Part shown: positions 23,111 through 35,430 of the stretch, piece by piece
How the letters are laid out: every line of letters begins with the position of its first letter
Numbering within the stretch: position 1 is the first letter of the stretch
DNA from: Hoplostethus atlanticus
Lineage: Eukaryota; Chordata; Actinopteri; Trachichthyiformes; Trachichthyidae
NCBI GenBank assembly: GCA_034670405.1
Contig: JAXDDX010000062.1
Span: 1,674,001-1,738,000 of the forward strand
Direction of reading: 5' to 3'
DNA length: 64,000 bases
Made by a program: the position numbers and the translations under genes
The notes under the pieces: generated by a model
What the model was told of the DNA's origin: nothing
The model's database searches: none
Seen by the model: the letters and a program-made list of their open reading frames with translations, nothing else

Positions 23111-24185
23111 CTCATTGTTTGACATCATGTTTTCACTGCTAGAGCTTAGATCACTAAAAGATCAAACATCATCATCCTTGTCAAGTGTTGAGGGCCTTCA
23201 CGAGCATATCGAGCATCTCTAGTTAAGACATCTTTGTATCTAAGTTGGCAACCCAGTTCTCAAAAGGACGCACCTTGACTTAAGGTGTCAGATTCAAGTA
23301 TATGACATTCATAATAATTCAACTGAGTATGACCACTTGTGACATCATGGTGAATGAAATCAGAAATCAATCAAAGAATTAGGACCTTTAATTTGCACTA
23401 TTGCTCCTTTAAAAGACCTGAAGATAAACATTTCTAGAAAGGTGGGGGAAACTGAGTTTGGGTGGCTTTACATCCCCGGTGACCGCGCATTATTTTCCGC
23501 CAGCTCTGCAAATTTGAGTTCCTCTCCCATTTGTTTGCACGACTTGCTTCTGCTTACATGAGCAAGCCTTTAGGAATCTCCACAAGCAACAAACGAGTCT
23601 GTGTAGCAGGGATTGTTGTCGCTGAGTCAGTCATCTCGGAATCACCTTAATTCCCAAAACAAGGGATAAAGGTGGTATTCCTGGCTGCTGCCTCTTAGCC
23701 AAGCGGCTGTGGAAGCGGCTGGAAATAGCTGCTGTGAAGAGAGAGAGGTAGGGAGGGAGGGTGGTGTTTGATGGAGAATCTCCCCCCTCTCATTGCCCTA
23801 ACAGCGGCGAGGAGAGCCTGCTAGATAATGGGTGACACCTAGAGGCTCACCATGTGCACTGTAAATCAATGGCTCCAGCTCTACCACTATTACCATCACT
23901 ACCACCAAGCCCGAACACACAACAGCTCACAGAAGGGAAAGAGAGACCAAACAGAGCCCCCTGGAGGAGCAATTGTGGTACTGCAGCTTAGCCGGGAACG
24001 CAACTGCAACTTGCTGGGAGGAAGAAGGCAGGAGCTGAGCTGAATCCAATGCAGTGCAGTGAATGAATCCTTCAAGCCCTGCAGTGAAAACACACTTATT
24101 CTGCATGTAAAAAATAAATGAAATGAAGTCAAGGGCTCATGTTAACTTGGTGCAGTCGATTTCTCCTTCTTCACATGTTCTTATG
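23111..24185. other. Intergenic downstream of pcdh18, no gene
   Basis: No coding gene or clear transposon is seen. The stretch 23460-23700 is complex unique-looking sequence close to the gene and could be a conserved non-coding element; this is inference only. Confidence 0.5.
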
Positions 24186-24280
24186 ACGACATTTTCGTCC
24201 TCACTTGTACAAGGTGATAGTTTAGGATTTAGGACTTTAAGGTTAAGGGTAAAATTAGGATTAGGGTAAGGGTTAAAAAG
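24186..24280 (-). repeat. Rep-H fragment (telomere-like ggttaggg and tgaggac motifs)
   Basis: The segment with cgtcctcacttgtacaagg followed by irregular ttagggtaagggtta repeats resembles, in reverse complement, the sequence at 29845-30012. That copy contains tgtgaggaccttccattga, cctaaccttaaccc and ctcactcc blocks. It is a repeat type often seen in fish intergenic DNA. It is truncated here. Confidence 0.55.
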
Positions 24281-24310
24281 AAAAAGATCTCCATCTTTGG
24301 TGCTCAGCGC

Positions 24311-24441
24311 TCATCGCTGTGGTGTTTCTGCACTGCACTTCCCAGAGATCACCTGTCAATCAAACAGTGTGTCCAGTACTGTGGCATTGTTCTCCCTTGG
24401 CTTTTCTGTTGATGGGGTTTGAGTTTCTGTAGGTGGCTGCA
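24311..24441 (+). repeat. Dispersed repeat Rep-C, copy 2
   Basis: It shares ctgcactgcacttcccagag, tgtcaatcaaacagtgtg and tgttgatggggtttgag-like blocks with copy 1 (inverted, 720-890) and copy 3 (63747-63860). It also carries the trailing gtaggtggc block of copy 1. Confidence 0.75.
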
Positions 24442-24956
24442 ACGATCAATCTGTTTTTTTTCCCCATTTCAGCTCGACTGAACCTGCACTCGTCCTCCTC
24501 ACTCCCACTCTCTCTCAATGTCTCTCTCTCTCTCTCTCTCTTTATCATTTGCTGTCTCTTCTCTCTATCTCTGCAATGTGAGGCTTTTCTCTCCTGAAGC
24601 AGAAAGACAGAGAGAGAGAGAGAGTGAGAGAGAGAGACATAGCAGAGAGCTTGTTGTTGTGTTTTGGCTTTTCATGCAGTCAGCCCTTTCTCTCCACAAC
24701 ACTGCTTTGCATAGCCCTCCGCGCGCGCACACACACACACACACAGACACACACACACACACACACAAACACATACACCTTTCCTGCTATCTCCTCAGTG
24801 CAGATCCCTTCAGCGACAGCAGGAATGAAGCCACCACTGTCACTATTGTCATGGATACGGATACCGTGTATTGGTGTGTAAGCTTACAAGTTGTGTGTTG
24901 CCAGTTTATAATGTCTAATGTGTATCCATGTGTGTGTGAGCATGTATCATGTCTGT

Positions 24957-24995
<39 letters not shown>

Positions 24996-25399
24996 CCATT
25001 ACCATTTTTGTATTGATTGGCGAGACAAACAGAAAGAAGGCGATAGCAAACAGCTGACTGATTAAAGCCATTCATCATGCTGAGACGCTGAAACAACACC
25101 CTGCTTTCTCAGGGATTTGGGCTGCAACAGTCACTCCTCTCTTCTTCTACTCTCCTCCTCTCTTCTTCCAGCTTCTTCTGTCTCCTCTCCTCTCCTCTCC
25201 TCTCCTCTCATGAGGTACAGTATCTACCTTAGGCCAAATCCAGAAACGTACTCTTTTGCTAGCACTCAGGTTGTCAAAGCCATACCAGGTGGCATTATGG
25301 GATGTCAGTCAACTGCAACGCGAAAACTGCCTTCCGGGTGCCATGGCGATTCGATCAAGAAGAGGTTCAACCATTCAACTGCCCCGAGAAGCAGCAGGA
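24442..25399. repeat. Microsatellite cluster CT, GA, CA, GT
   Basis: (CT)n lies at about 24519-24541, (GA)n at 24607-24640, (CA)n at 24727-24777 and (GT)n with a GC-repeat end at 24959-24997. A CTCCT-rich tract lies at about 25140-25208. All open frames here follow these tracts. No gene is seen. Confidence 0.85.
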
Positions 25400-25632
25400 G
25401 ATAGCTGTTTGAATTTGTTTGAAAGTTTGAAGGACTTCACTACCCAGAAATCCTGTAAGGTGACATCACTAAACGATAGTCTTCTTCTTTGTGTGCGGTG
25501 GAGGTGGTGAAGAGGTTCAGCCATCGCCGGTGAGTCCAGCTTTCTCTGGACTTTAAGAGACACCTATAGAAGTTTTGATTGGTCACTTCCTGTGTGGAGA
25601 AGATTTCCTGCCAGTAACCATACCCAACACCA
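25400..25632 (+). mobile_element. Rep-D element, copy 1
   Basis: Blocks gaaggacttcactacccag, ggtggaggtggtgaagagg, gctttctctggac, ttaagagacacct, ggtcacttcctgtgtgg and agaagatttcctgccagtaa match copies at 44170-44430 and, inverted, 10089-10262. The last block matches the reverse complement of 61855-61895, inside a TIR element with TTAA duplication. No coding capacity is seen. Confidence 0.72.
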
Positions 25633-26659
25633 CAATATAATATATATATGTAAGAGATGGTGGACAAATGTGAGTTGTTGCATGCATTTGCTAGCCTGCA
25701 TCACCACTAAGTTGCTAAATTCAGATTTGGTCTGCAGGCATGAATGCAGCATGTTTCCCTGAAATCATCAATAAATATGAAATCACATACCAAAGTTTTC
25801 TGGATTAGGCCACTGTTGCGTTATCGCTTTCATCCATTGCAGCAATGCTACCCGAGATACTTTTGGTTTCAAACTCGGACAGCATTATCAACAAAAAAAC
25901 ATGGTGGCCAGCAGCACTTTATTACTATTGGGGTCATCATGTGCTTCTACTGTATTAGAAGGAAGCTGCTATTGCTCAGTGAAGGAGGGAGGGGGGGTAT
26001 GCTGCTAACTGGTTTATTCATGACTCAATCACAGGGTATCAAAGGTTCATGGACACAAATTAACCTGAAGAAGACACAGTAAGGACAATAGCTCGGATAC
26101 GCAGCCAGTGTGATGTATCGGAGTTGTCTCGGAGGTTATAAAGGTATACACCCTTTTATTCATCCCAGCAGTGCTAGAGATGTTCTTTAATGGGATTGTG
26201 GGTATATCAATAGTGATGTGGTGTTTCTATACATTTACATTGTGTGTGTGTGTGTGTGTGGCTGGTGCAAATGTAGAACCACTGTGCAATGTGAGCTTAT
26301 GGCCACAGTGGGAGTCTGTCCACACACACACACGCACACACACACACACAGAGTAGCTGGTTATTGTTCAGCTGATGGCCCACTATTATCTAGCTACTGC
26401 CAGCCCTTCTCATCAGTATGTGTGTGTGTGTGTGTGTGTGTGTGCACATCCCCAGCCCCAGTATGATGATGTCTTATTATTTCGGTGTGTGTGTGTGTAT
26501 CTTTGTCCTTTTGTGTCCTCCATTTTGAGAGCAAGTATTTTCAATTTTGCGATCGAATGTGTGTGTGAGAGAGATTGTGTCTATTCAGCATGATTTAACA
26601 CACACACATACATGAACCGTACAATACAATCATGTGTGTGTGAGCGTATCTGCATGCAG

Positions 26660-26690
<31 letters not shown>

Positions 26691-26786
26691 ACCATGCGTC
26701 TATACATATGACCAGTATATGGGTGTGTGTTTGTGAGCCTGTGTGTCTTTCCATGCACATAAAACAGTAATGCAGTCAGCTCCATG

Positions 26787-26834
<48 letters not shown>

Positions 26835-26970
26835 TAGCTCACAGTAAGCCAGTGTAATCTCCCTGTATATGGCAGTAAACACCTTGCCAGGTTGCAGGCT
26901 ACTATCTGTGAACACACTGCTGTTATCTGGGGCTGCCCACAGCAGATTAGGCCTGATATCACCGTTTGTC

Positions 26971-27022
<52 letters not shown>

Positions 27023-27122
27023 TGAGAGAGAGAGAGGTGAAACTTGAAGCTGATGGAAGTCTGTATGCATGTGTGTGGGGGGGTTTGCCTAACCTTTGCT
27101 AAACGTAGCTGTGTGTGTTCTC

Positions 27123-27176
<54 letters not shown>

Positions 27177-27470
27177 TCCAACGAAGAGCTCTAAATTATG
27201 TAGAAAAATTACCTTGAGGTACAAAGCAGGAGTGCATCGGTTTCCTCCTATTCTCATGTGAAGCATCAATCGTGATCAAAATGCATTTGATATATTGATT
27301 GACAATTAGTTGCCAATATTCCCAATATTATATTATCATCTTTGAAATTACACTTCAATGACAACAAGTCAAAATGATCATAAATGCGACCCTGATGTGT
27401 GTTTTCAACCTTTTTTTCCAGCTTTTTTCCAGCTTTTTCACACCTTACTGCTGCTATTGGCCCAGTGCCT
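25633..27470. repeat. Dense GT/CA microsatellite cluster
   Basis: GT tracts sit at about 26240-26258, 26417-26443, 26788-26833, 26972-27006 (followed by GA) and 27126-27172; CA lies at about 26322-26350. Val/Cys and His/Thr frames are artefacts. The sequence at 25633-26230 looks unique, with no gene. Confidence 0.88.
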
Positions 27471-28611
27471 TGCTCAAGGGCGCTGGAATGGCAGCTGTTG
27501 ATGGGATGGGAGAGCGGTACCGATTCGCTTCACACTCACCTGGATCGCATTTTTGCCGCGCCGCCATGCCAAATAGGAAGATACAGTAACACCCCACCTT
27601 GGCAAGCCTTCTCAAAAAACGTGCAAAAAACCGTTGCGCGGGCACACACGCTTATCCACGCCGTGTTGGACAAACACCGCCTGATGTATCGCTAAACAAA
27701 CACTTCTCCTCGCCAGAGAGGGGGAAAAAAAGACGGTGATGAATTAATCCGCTAACAAAGCTGCCTCGCATATTAAGTGGCGCGTTTGTTCGCTGAGCAA
27801 AGGTGAACCGCCCCTCCCCCCCCCCCCCCCCCGACACTTTACATGTTACTATGTGTGTTTGCACATGTGTGTGTCAGTACAGTAGAGAAAGAGTCGGTTG
27901 ACACCTGAGAGGCCAGAAGCAGTTGGTTACTATTGAAAAGCCCAGAGACAGGGGGAAAAGAGTGAGAGGAAGGGAAGTGTGTGCACGTTATTCATCCTTT
28001 GTGCATGCGTCCATTGTATTTCACATGTTTGTGCTGCAGCCATCGAGTGTGTGGTCTATGTGGAGTGTGTGTGTGGAACATGTGCCACACTCAAAGCTGT
28101 TTTCCGCCACTAGGTGAAGCTGTTTCTATTCCTCAAGAGCCTTAATTTGACCACCGTTCACTCCCAGCCTCCTTCCTGTGTGGCTGCCAGCGCTCTGACT
28201 AAAGCAGCACATGCATCAATGGTGGACTGACAAAGGGATGGATACCACCCCTTCTTTTCTCTCACTCCCCGGCCTTTTCTTTCCAACTGGCACCGCCTCA
28301 CATCCGGGTTCAGGTTCGATTTTAGCTGGATTAAATTTTTTCCTGACAGATTGCTGCACGCCAATGTCTGTTGTGCTTATGCTTTTTACACCAGCTGCAA
28401 TAAATGATGAATTAACTGTTCGGTCACAGGTTGACGCATCATTAACTGTTGCATCCGCTGAGAAAAAGTATTTCCTATTGTAAATCAGGAGATAATGCAT
28501 TGCTTTTAAAAAAACAAAACATCACTTCCTCCTGTGATGTTCAAGTCTTTTAGAAGTGACGGTGAACATCTTGTCTTGTTTGCTCCCCTGACGATCCATT
28601 GTTTTGACTTT
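27471..28611. other. Intergenic; short repeat fragment and poly-C
   Basis: Around 27460-27500 the motif gtgccttgctcaagggcg is the inverse of aaggcacttaacccc-type sequence near 52019; both are fragments of a common fish repeat. A run of 17 C lies at 27816-27832. The rest (27850-28611) shows no gene or clear element. Confidence 0.5.
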
Positions 28612-29207
28612 GTTACTGTGGCAGACTGGGGGGAGGGTGGGGGTGAGGCTTAGCTTGGATCCAGGAGAGAGTTGAGTCAGTGGACTGACTCTCCCCTGGA
28701 TCCGGTACCAGTTGAAGCCAGTTGAGGCTGATTGCAGCTGGCTCCTTTTCAACCTGTGTGTGACTCTGTGAGAGGGAGGCTGACCGAGTGAGTCTGAGCC
28801 GACAGGGATGGAGAGGATCCGGTCGGCTGTGTATGGAGCGGAGAGTGAGCGGAGCCAGCAGCAGCCGCGTCCGAGATTGCCGACGGGATTGCCGGGACGG
28901 AGGCGAGGGGCACGAGCTGTGATTGAAACGGAGTGGGAGAGCGGCGCGTCTCCAGGGGGTAGGGGTTGGAGCGGGATGCTCCTGGAAGCCTGGCAGGCTG
29001 GCCGGCTTTGGTGCTCCGCAGCTGACCCGCCGGGAGAGACGGAGGTGCGTCAGCAGAGGGAGACAGCACCGAACTGCTGTCAAACACCGGGTCGGGTTTA
29101 TGCTGCTGTGGTGTAAATAAAACGGCCCTGCTGGCCAGTTAACTCTGCCTCCTGCCTGTGTCTCTGTCTGTCACGGACCGGGTACAGTAGCAAGTTGCTA
29201 CAGTTAC
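28612..29207 (+). mobile_element. Solo LTR with 5-bp target duplication
   Basis: GTTAC at 28612-28616 is exactly repeated at 29203-29207. Between them the sequence begins TGTGGCA and ends TGCTACA, the short inverted TG...CA ends typical of LTRs (586 bp). An AATAAA at 29116-29121 lies in the 3' part, as expected of an LTR polyadenylation signal. There is no coding sequence, primer-binding site or second LTR next to it, so it is a solo LTR. A related, inverted fragment lies at 58459-58760 (shared blocks: cctggaagcctggcag, tggccggctttgg, tgtctctgtctgtcacgg). Confidence 0.82.
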
Positions 29208-29834
29208 CATCTGACTCACATTACTACAATTACCAACCTGCCAAGTGCCAAATGCCAGTCGGTAACTTTTTGAGACAATAACACAATGCTTTGATGTGCG
29301 CGCTTGCAATCTGATTTTCGCTCGGTTTGTTGCATCTGAGGAAGCAAGTGAACGCAGCGCCTGTTTCTCTACGCAAAATAGCATTGAAAACTGGTAGGGT
29401 GGCATCTTTCCATGAAAAGTGTATATTAATTATTGAAAAATTATTCTTGGCAGGTATTTTTTGGTGAGGCCAAAAAGTTAATTTTGGACACTGACCTGAA
29501 TGCAACCCAGTCGTGCACTCCCGCTTGTTTGTCTCTTTGACTCAGTTTCATGTTTTGTCAGTGTCTCTCATCCTCTATTTCCATCCCTCGGTTTCTTCCG
29601 TCGTTCCCTCCATGTATAACTTTGCTGTCTTCTCATCTCATCTGTCATTGACTCTGGCAGGGCTGATTGCTTCTAATTGCTCCAACACATCGCTGGTCTC
29701 TCAAATGCACGTGAACACAAACACACAAGCACATTTGAACATGTGCACAAACGCATACATGTGTGGACACAAACAAATACTTCCATAAGCAAATATTTAC
29801 ACTTGCGCACATCCACAACACATCTACGACACAT
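29208..29834. other. Intergenic, no gene
   Basis: Unique-looking sequence with no recognised gene. CA-rich non-perfect sequence lies at about 29705-29820. Confidence 0.5.
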
Positions 29835-30051
29835 CTACAATTTACTATACTTGTGAGGACCTTCCATTGACACATTCATTCACTAACCCATGAATTTAAA
29901 CATAATCCTAATCCTAACCTTAACCCAAAACCTAATCCTAGATTACGCCATTGCAGAAGTGAGGACCAGCCAATGCCCTCACTCCAAAGATCTCAAACTC
30001 AAACTGGTTCTCACAGGAATAAAAGTACAATAACACACACATACACACACA

Positions 30052-30106
<55 letters not shown>

Positions 30107-30108
30107 CA
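29835..30108 (+). repeat. Rep-H copy followed by (CA)n
   Basis: The block tgtgaggaccttccattgac, then cctaatcctaaccttaaccc, then gaagtgaggaccagcc, ctcactccaaagatc and aactggttctcacagga defines this repeat. Parts recur at 24186-24280 (inverted), 37805-37870 and 60857-60910. A long (CA)n follows at about 30033-30105. Confidence 0.65.
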
Positions 30109-30967
30109 TAGCAGATTTTACCCATTCCAGCTCAACGGCACAGTGAGCCAGACGGCAAAATCAATTAAGTTGAGCTTGTGGCTTCGCTAGTTAAAGCGTT
30201 GGCAAATATTTGATAAATGTCAGCTCTCTCATCGCTCAATCTCTCTCCGCACCGCCAGAGATCCTCCGTAATCACAGGAAACTCCACTTAGAGCCCAAAG
30301 TTGAGAATGTGACAGATTTCATGCTAGACCTGCTGCTTATTAATAGACTTCTCCCTCTGCGCTGAGCGCAACTCAGGGCTGGACGTACAAAACCAAGCAT
30401 CATCTATATGTCACAGAGTCGATGACATATAGATGATTATCAGTTATCAGATAACATATAAGGGGTTCAATTGTTTATGCGGATGTGAAAGCTCTCTGAT
30501 CAGCTGCCTCTTCTATGGAGAATACAGTAACGCTAGTGGCTAACTGGCTTGCTAGTTAGCGTTAGCAGGTGAACCTAGCTTGTAGCATATTACATAAAGA
30601 AGCACTGCTAATACAACAATGTGCTTTATTAGAAAATGCCAGAGTATCCTAAAGATTTAGTTATATATCACTAAACACCACTGTATGGCAGCAAAAACAA
30701 ATATTTTCTCCTGTTGTGTGACACCATCATAGCTCATTTCCATACGAAGAGGATTATGGGAGATTAAACTCACAGCTAAGGAGTGAAGATTTACAATTAT
30801 ATAATGCGCAATGAAAAAAATAAGACTTACCACATCATAGAGGAGTGTCTCCCTGACAAAAGTTTACAAAAATGACGACAATGAAGGTTTTCTTCATTCA
30901 CTTCTTCATATTTGTGTTGATTTAGGTAATTGGTTCCTGAACTTTTTGGAACTTTTTTTCTTCCACA
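30109..30967. other. Intergenic with a short dispersed repeat
   Basis: Around 30537-30615 the blocks gctagttagcgttagcaggt and gtagcatattacataaagaa recur in diverged form at about 54617-54700. An imperfect palindrome with gatgacatatagatgat lies near 30390-30440. No gene is seen. Confidence 0.5.
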
Positions 30968-31071
<104 letters not shown>

Positions 31072-31181
31072 GAAACAACATGTTTTTGGAAACTGTAGCA
31101 TTTGACTAATCAGTGCTTCTAAAAGTGTATGCTTCAATAATTCTGCCCTTTTTTTTTACTGGAGATTGTTGTTTACACACA

Positions 31182-31229
<48 letters not shown>

Positions 31230-31495
31230 TGCTCCTAATTACCCAGCAGGGAGGTAAAACTATGCAGTCCCCATTAAGCACCGGCTCCAACATCTTATAG
31301 AGCCTGAGTGATGGGCTGAAGGTCAGGGGTCAGTCGGAGGTCAACTGCGCTTCAGCTTCATGGGGGGGGGTGTCTATGTCAGAGGCAACGGTTTTCTGCA
31401 TGGCGGTCGGTGTGATGGATTTTAGCGTCTGGAGGGTCGCAACCTTCCCTGGCATCGATTTGCAGACGTTGGTGATGGGGGGGTAATTTCAGTTA
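31072..31495. other. Intergenic with CT/CA tract
   Basis: A compound CT-CA tract lies at about 31181-31226. The remainder shows no gene. Confidence 0.6.
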
Positions 31496-31830
31496 AGGTT
31501 AGAACCATATACAAGGTTGATATTATACAATATGTTTTTTGAAATTAAAAATCAGATCTGGTCCAGTCAGTGTCGTCCTCCTCTGATATGATGGGTGTGA
31601 TCCAGTTTGATCTATGACATATTTATTGTAGAATTGATCAATACTACACTAGTTGTCTGTGGGAAGCCCTTAACCTGAATTGATTCTAATGAGACGTTTT
31701 GATCAGATTCCACACAAGCATGCCTGAATATGTGGTTGTTGTTCTTCTTCTTCTTCTTATTAGTAGTAGTATTATCTTGGGTTTCAATGGCATGCATTCC
31801 ACGGCAGGCACTGTGGTACTGATGCAGGAT
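31496..31830 (+). mobile_element. Rep-A element, copy 2
   Basis: It carries aaggttagaaccatatac at the left, then agatctggtccagtcagtgt, ccagtttgatc, tgtagaattgatcaatacta, gggaagcccttaacctgaa and ttttgatcagattccaca, in the same order as copies 1 and 4. The right terminus is not clear; it may extend to about 31890. Confidence 0.7.
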
Positions 31831-33536
31831 AGATGCAGAGAAAGTCAATTCCCAATTCCAATTCCAATTCCTTGTTTCAGACATGGCTAACTAGGATTAC
31901 ACTGATATTGTATCTGTCTTTTTACTGGATAAAACAGTAGCGGGAATCCTTCCACCCAGAGAGTCTACCATTTCTCATCTAAATTAGCTCAGTCAGTGTG
32001 AGAGGATGACGACTCGGTCGGAAATTTAGCTGGGGGCAGTAACAAAAAGTGTATTTTTTGATTGGTAACTGTAATACCATTACAGAAATTAAAATAGCAA
32101 TTTGTTACCCCAATCGTGACTGGGGACACACAATAAAAAGAAATAATTGCGTGTCGAGGCCGTCCATCCATCCATCCAGGTAGTCAAGATTCTTGCTAAG
32201 AGACCCTCTACGTTTATGCCGTGGTTCTGCTGACATGTCCATAACGGCCAGTTTTAACAGATGACTGGGTCCAGCGATGCTTCCACACTGTGTTCCCATC
32301 AGCCTGACAAATGAGAAGGGGAAAAGAAAAACACTTTGCCAGTCAGATGAGCTAGAATGGCCTTTTAATGTTGATACAGTGATTGGATCAGGCAGTGTGT
32401 GTGTGTGTTTGAGTATTTTTATGCTTATGCAAGAGGGATAAACCCAACGCCCTCAAATCGTCTGACTCCTTTCATCCACTTCCCCCGCCTCACCTCCCTC
32501 TCCTCTCAGATCTTCTATTTGACCCTCAACAAGTTAGCTCTCACTTCATCTTCCCTCCTCTGCCTCCATATTTGCATTTCTCTGCTTGTTCTCCGCCTCG
32601 CTCCAGGAGAGACTCTAGGTATTTTGCTCTGCGCGTGTACGGGAAGCCAGCCAAATAGATAGAGAGCGCATGAAAGTGATGAAACACGCTGTAAGTTCAT
32701 TTTCTCTAATCATTTTTCACACACTGGGATGGATTTGGAGTTCCAGTCGGCTGGTGTGCTCTGTCAAGGGAGACGCATAAAAGACTAAACTTCAAAATCA
32801 TAACAAGCTCTGTATTTACTCCAAGCAAAAAAAAAAAGCCATTCAGAGCCTCAGAGAAAAGGCGATAGACTTGCGCCCCGTGTAGTGCGCGGAAAAACAC
32901 ATTTATTTTTAAGACATCACAGTCAAAGTGGGAGGAAAAACCCCAAATCCTCATTATTATGCATCCTCCTTTCTCTGGCTGACAGGGGGACATGAAATTA
33001 TAAATCTACTGTGAGGGGGGGAAATGCATCACATTGATTTTCGTAATGATCTATTTTGCACCCAAAAAACCCCCCAAAACCCTTTACTTTTACTCATGCC
33101 CCATTTTGGCGAGCGCTAGACAAATGACAGCACTTTTTTCTGCAGTAGAATTCGGATTTGTTATCACATTCCATTACATGAATGCCTACACGCCTGCGAT
33201 GCATGCTGGGAGAGAGGGGGGGGGGGGAAGGGGCGAGCGACAGAAGAAGAAAGAGCGAGAGAGGAGAAATGGGGAAAGTGTACCAACTAGAATGAGCTTC
33301 CTATCCTCAAGGCAAAGCTGGTTAATATTAAAGTCCATTCATAACCTTTCGCGGCGCAGGTCTTCGGAGGGGAATTAATCTTGCATGAAGGGTGATTTCT
33401 GTGACGAATTACGAGGGTCCACAGAATGACCGTCGCTAATACACAGTTCACCCCTTTTGCAGTCTGGGTAAAGAACGTGGAGGGAGCTGATACGTCTGTG
33501 AATGCCAATATAGGCATATCCACATGAAGGCAAGGC
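31831..33536. other. Intergenic, no gene seen
   Basis: Mostly unique sequence. A G run (gggggggggg) lies near 33220 within purine-rich DNA at 33215-33275, and a ccat repeat lies near 32163-32177. No recognisable coding region or element is seen. Confidence 0.5.
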
Positions 33537-33850
33537 AGGGGTGTCAATTTCCTGAACCCTAAGCTATGGCAAAGTCCCTCCATCTAATATCATTTACAAC
33601 TAAAACGTACAAATCTGCTTAGAACCAACACATGTCTCTGATGACTGGACATTTTTTGGTAAATGTGATTATTAGACACAGGGTCACCAAACTAGCGGCT
33701 GAATGCTTTGGCCCTGAATGCTCCACTGATGCAACTTTTTCTTAGATATGGCAATTTCTAGCAATTTGTTCTTGATCTTTGCTCCCCATTATAATGGCAA
33801 AAACTACAATATTTGGACTCATTTAGGCACCTTGCGTAATCAGTTGATGA
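33537..33850 (+). mobile_element. Rep-E element (hAT-like), copy 2
   Basis: It starts with caggggtgtcaatttcctga, a typical hAT-type terminal sequence, and continues ccctaagctatggcaaagtc and catctaatatca. The later block ttcttgatctttgctcccca has matches in copy 3 (47540-48070). No transposase is present. The right end is not defined. Confidence 0.62.
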
Positions 33851-34414
33851 CACTAGGGTTGCACTGATTGAAGGGTTTGTTCTTTAGTCTGTGTCGCGAG
33901 AAAGAGAGCACAGAGAGATGGAACTATGACTCAGGATGTGATCACACCAACAGTTGGTTTCCTTTCATCTGAACCAGAGTGAAAAAAGTTCACTTTGTGG
34001 CATTTTTGTATTTGATTCGTTTAGGTTCACAAGGCCCGACTGCAAGCGGACCGCAGCTTTCGAAACAAAAGTCACATGGACTCACAAGTAGCTTGTTTGT
34101 TGGACAGAGTTTTGGTAACCTGTTGTCCCGCCCCAGGTTAGATGCCGGCAAAACGAAATCTGATTCCAGTCCCTGTATCTTTATCTCAGCATTATGGACT
34201 TGTCTGTGCTCTTTGCTGTAATTGACCTTCTTCGGTGTTCATACCAGTTAAGAACGCATGAAGAAATATCGAGTCTTGAGTCCTGGACTCAGACCTGAGT
34301 CAGACCCGTGATTTGACTTTGATTATGCTGCCCATTTTAGACCTATGTATGTCCACGTCAAAGTGCACCACATTGATGCATTTTGCGAGTGAAATTAAAA
34401 CAAAAATGTCGATG
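33851..34414. other. Intergenic, no gene
   Basis: No feature is recognised in this stretch. Confidence 0.45.
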
Positions 34415-34603
34415 ACATTACATTACATTACATTACATTACAGGCATTTAGCAGACGCTTTTATCCAAAGTGACTTACAATAAGTGCATTCAACGTAGGT
34501 AGGCAAGAGAACCACTAGTCACCAGAGATCGTAAGTGCACTTCCTTCTTAAACAAGCATCTAAGAGCAGAACCAGTGCTGAGGTAAAAGTGCAATAAGTT
34601 AGC
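34415..34603 (-). repeat. Dispersed repeat Rep-B, copy 2
   Basis: The reverse complement matches 2697-2871 nearly throughout and ends in gcgtctgctaaatgcctgta followed by tgtaa repeats. It abuts the Ty3/gypsy remnant. Confidence 0.8.
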
Positions 34604-34639
34604 CACCTACTTTTTATTTAAACAAATGAGACAAATAAG

Positions 34640-35210
34640 TGAAGAAAATAAACAAGAGCTAAGAGTTTTTTCCCTGGAAAAGGGAATTTGCCAGTAGCCC
34701 TTGGTTAAATCCAGCGTCGTGAAAAATCCAGCGGTGCCGAGCAGATCCAGGAGTTCGTCGACCCGAGGCATTGGATAACCAATTATTTCGAAGGGGACAT
34801 CAACCAAAGGTAGTGGGTGCTTTTGGGGTGGCCGGGAGATTAACTAACTGACATTAAAAATAAAACCGGGCCATGATCCATTTCAGTGTCTTGTTGTAAC
34901 CGAGGTGACCAGCCATAGGGTTATGATGAGCCACCTGGAAGATTGGTTCCCGGTGGCTTTTTGGCACCAACAACTGGGTGGTCTCTACCCCTGTCTGAGT
35001 GTCACGACTCACTCGGTACAACCTGTCCCTAACCACTGCAAAATATTGGATGAGTGAGCGCTGAAGAACACAAAGTGGCCGAGCCGCCCGCATCGCCAGC
35101 ACTCCTGTCCTGGGGTCTGTGGTTCCCCCCATGGGTTGGGGGAGGCAGAGGCGGAAGCTGGGCCCTGTGGAACAGAAGAAGGAGAGGGAGGGCTAGACCG
35201 GGGCCGAGGA
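34640..35210 (-). mobile_element. Scrambled Ty3/gypsy-like retrotransposon remnant
   Basis: On the minus strand, from high to low coordinates, three pol/gag signatures follow each other. First comes a zinc-knuckle fragment CWRCGRLGHF (about 35072-35110). Directly joined is the N-terminal integrase zinc-domain type sequence (VVRDRLYRVSRDTQTG, AHHNPMAGHLGYNKTL, then CQLVNLPATPKAP after a deletion and stop). A frameshift then leads to VDVPFEIIG fused to the reverse-transcriptase start YPMPRVDELLDLLGTAGFF with TTLDLTKGYWQIP. Normal order is gag, protease, RT, RNase H, integrase. Here integrase precedes RT and protease/RNase H are absent. It is non-functional. Confidence 0.85.
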
Positions 35211-35392
35211 GCCAGGTGTAGGTCCGCTAGGGTGGTGGCCTCGTCCAGGCTGTCAGGGGCGGTGGCACAGGACCCAGTCTGCTGTCGCCGGCGGGAGCCC
35301 CCAGACGAATTGCTCCAGTGCCACCTGCGAAGCCAGCAGTCTTCAAAGACCCATATCAGTTTAAAGTAGAGGGATTGTAGATGCACATTTGG

Positions 35393-35430
<38 letters not shown>

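Noticed and set aside
24230-24280. Interstitial telomere repeat
   Set aside because: The ttaggg-like units are irregular and few; they fit the Rep-H repeat better.
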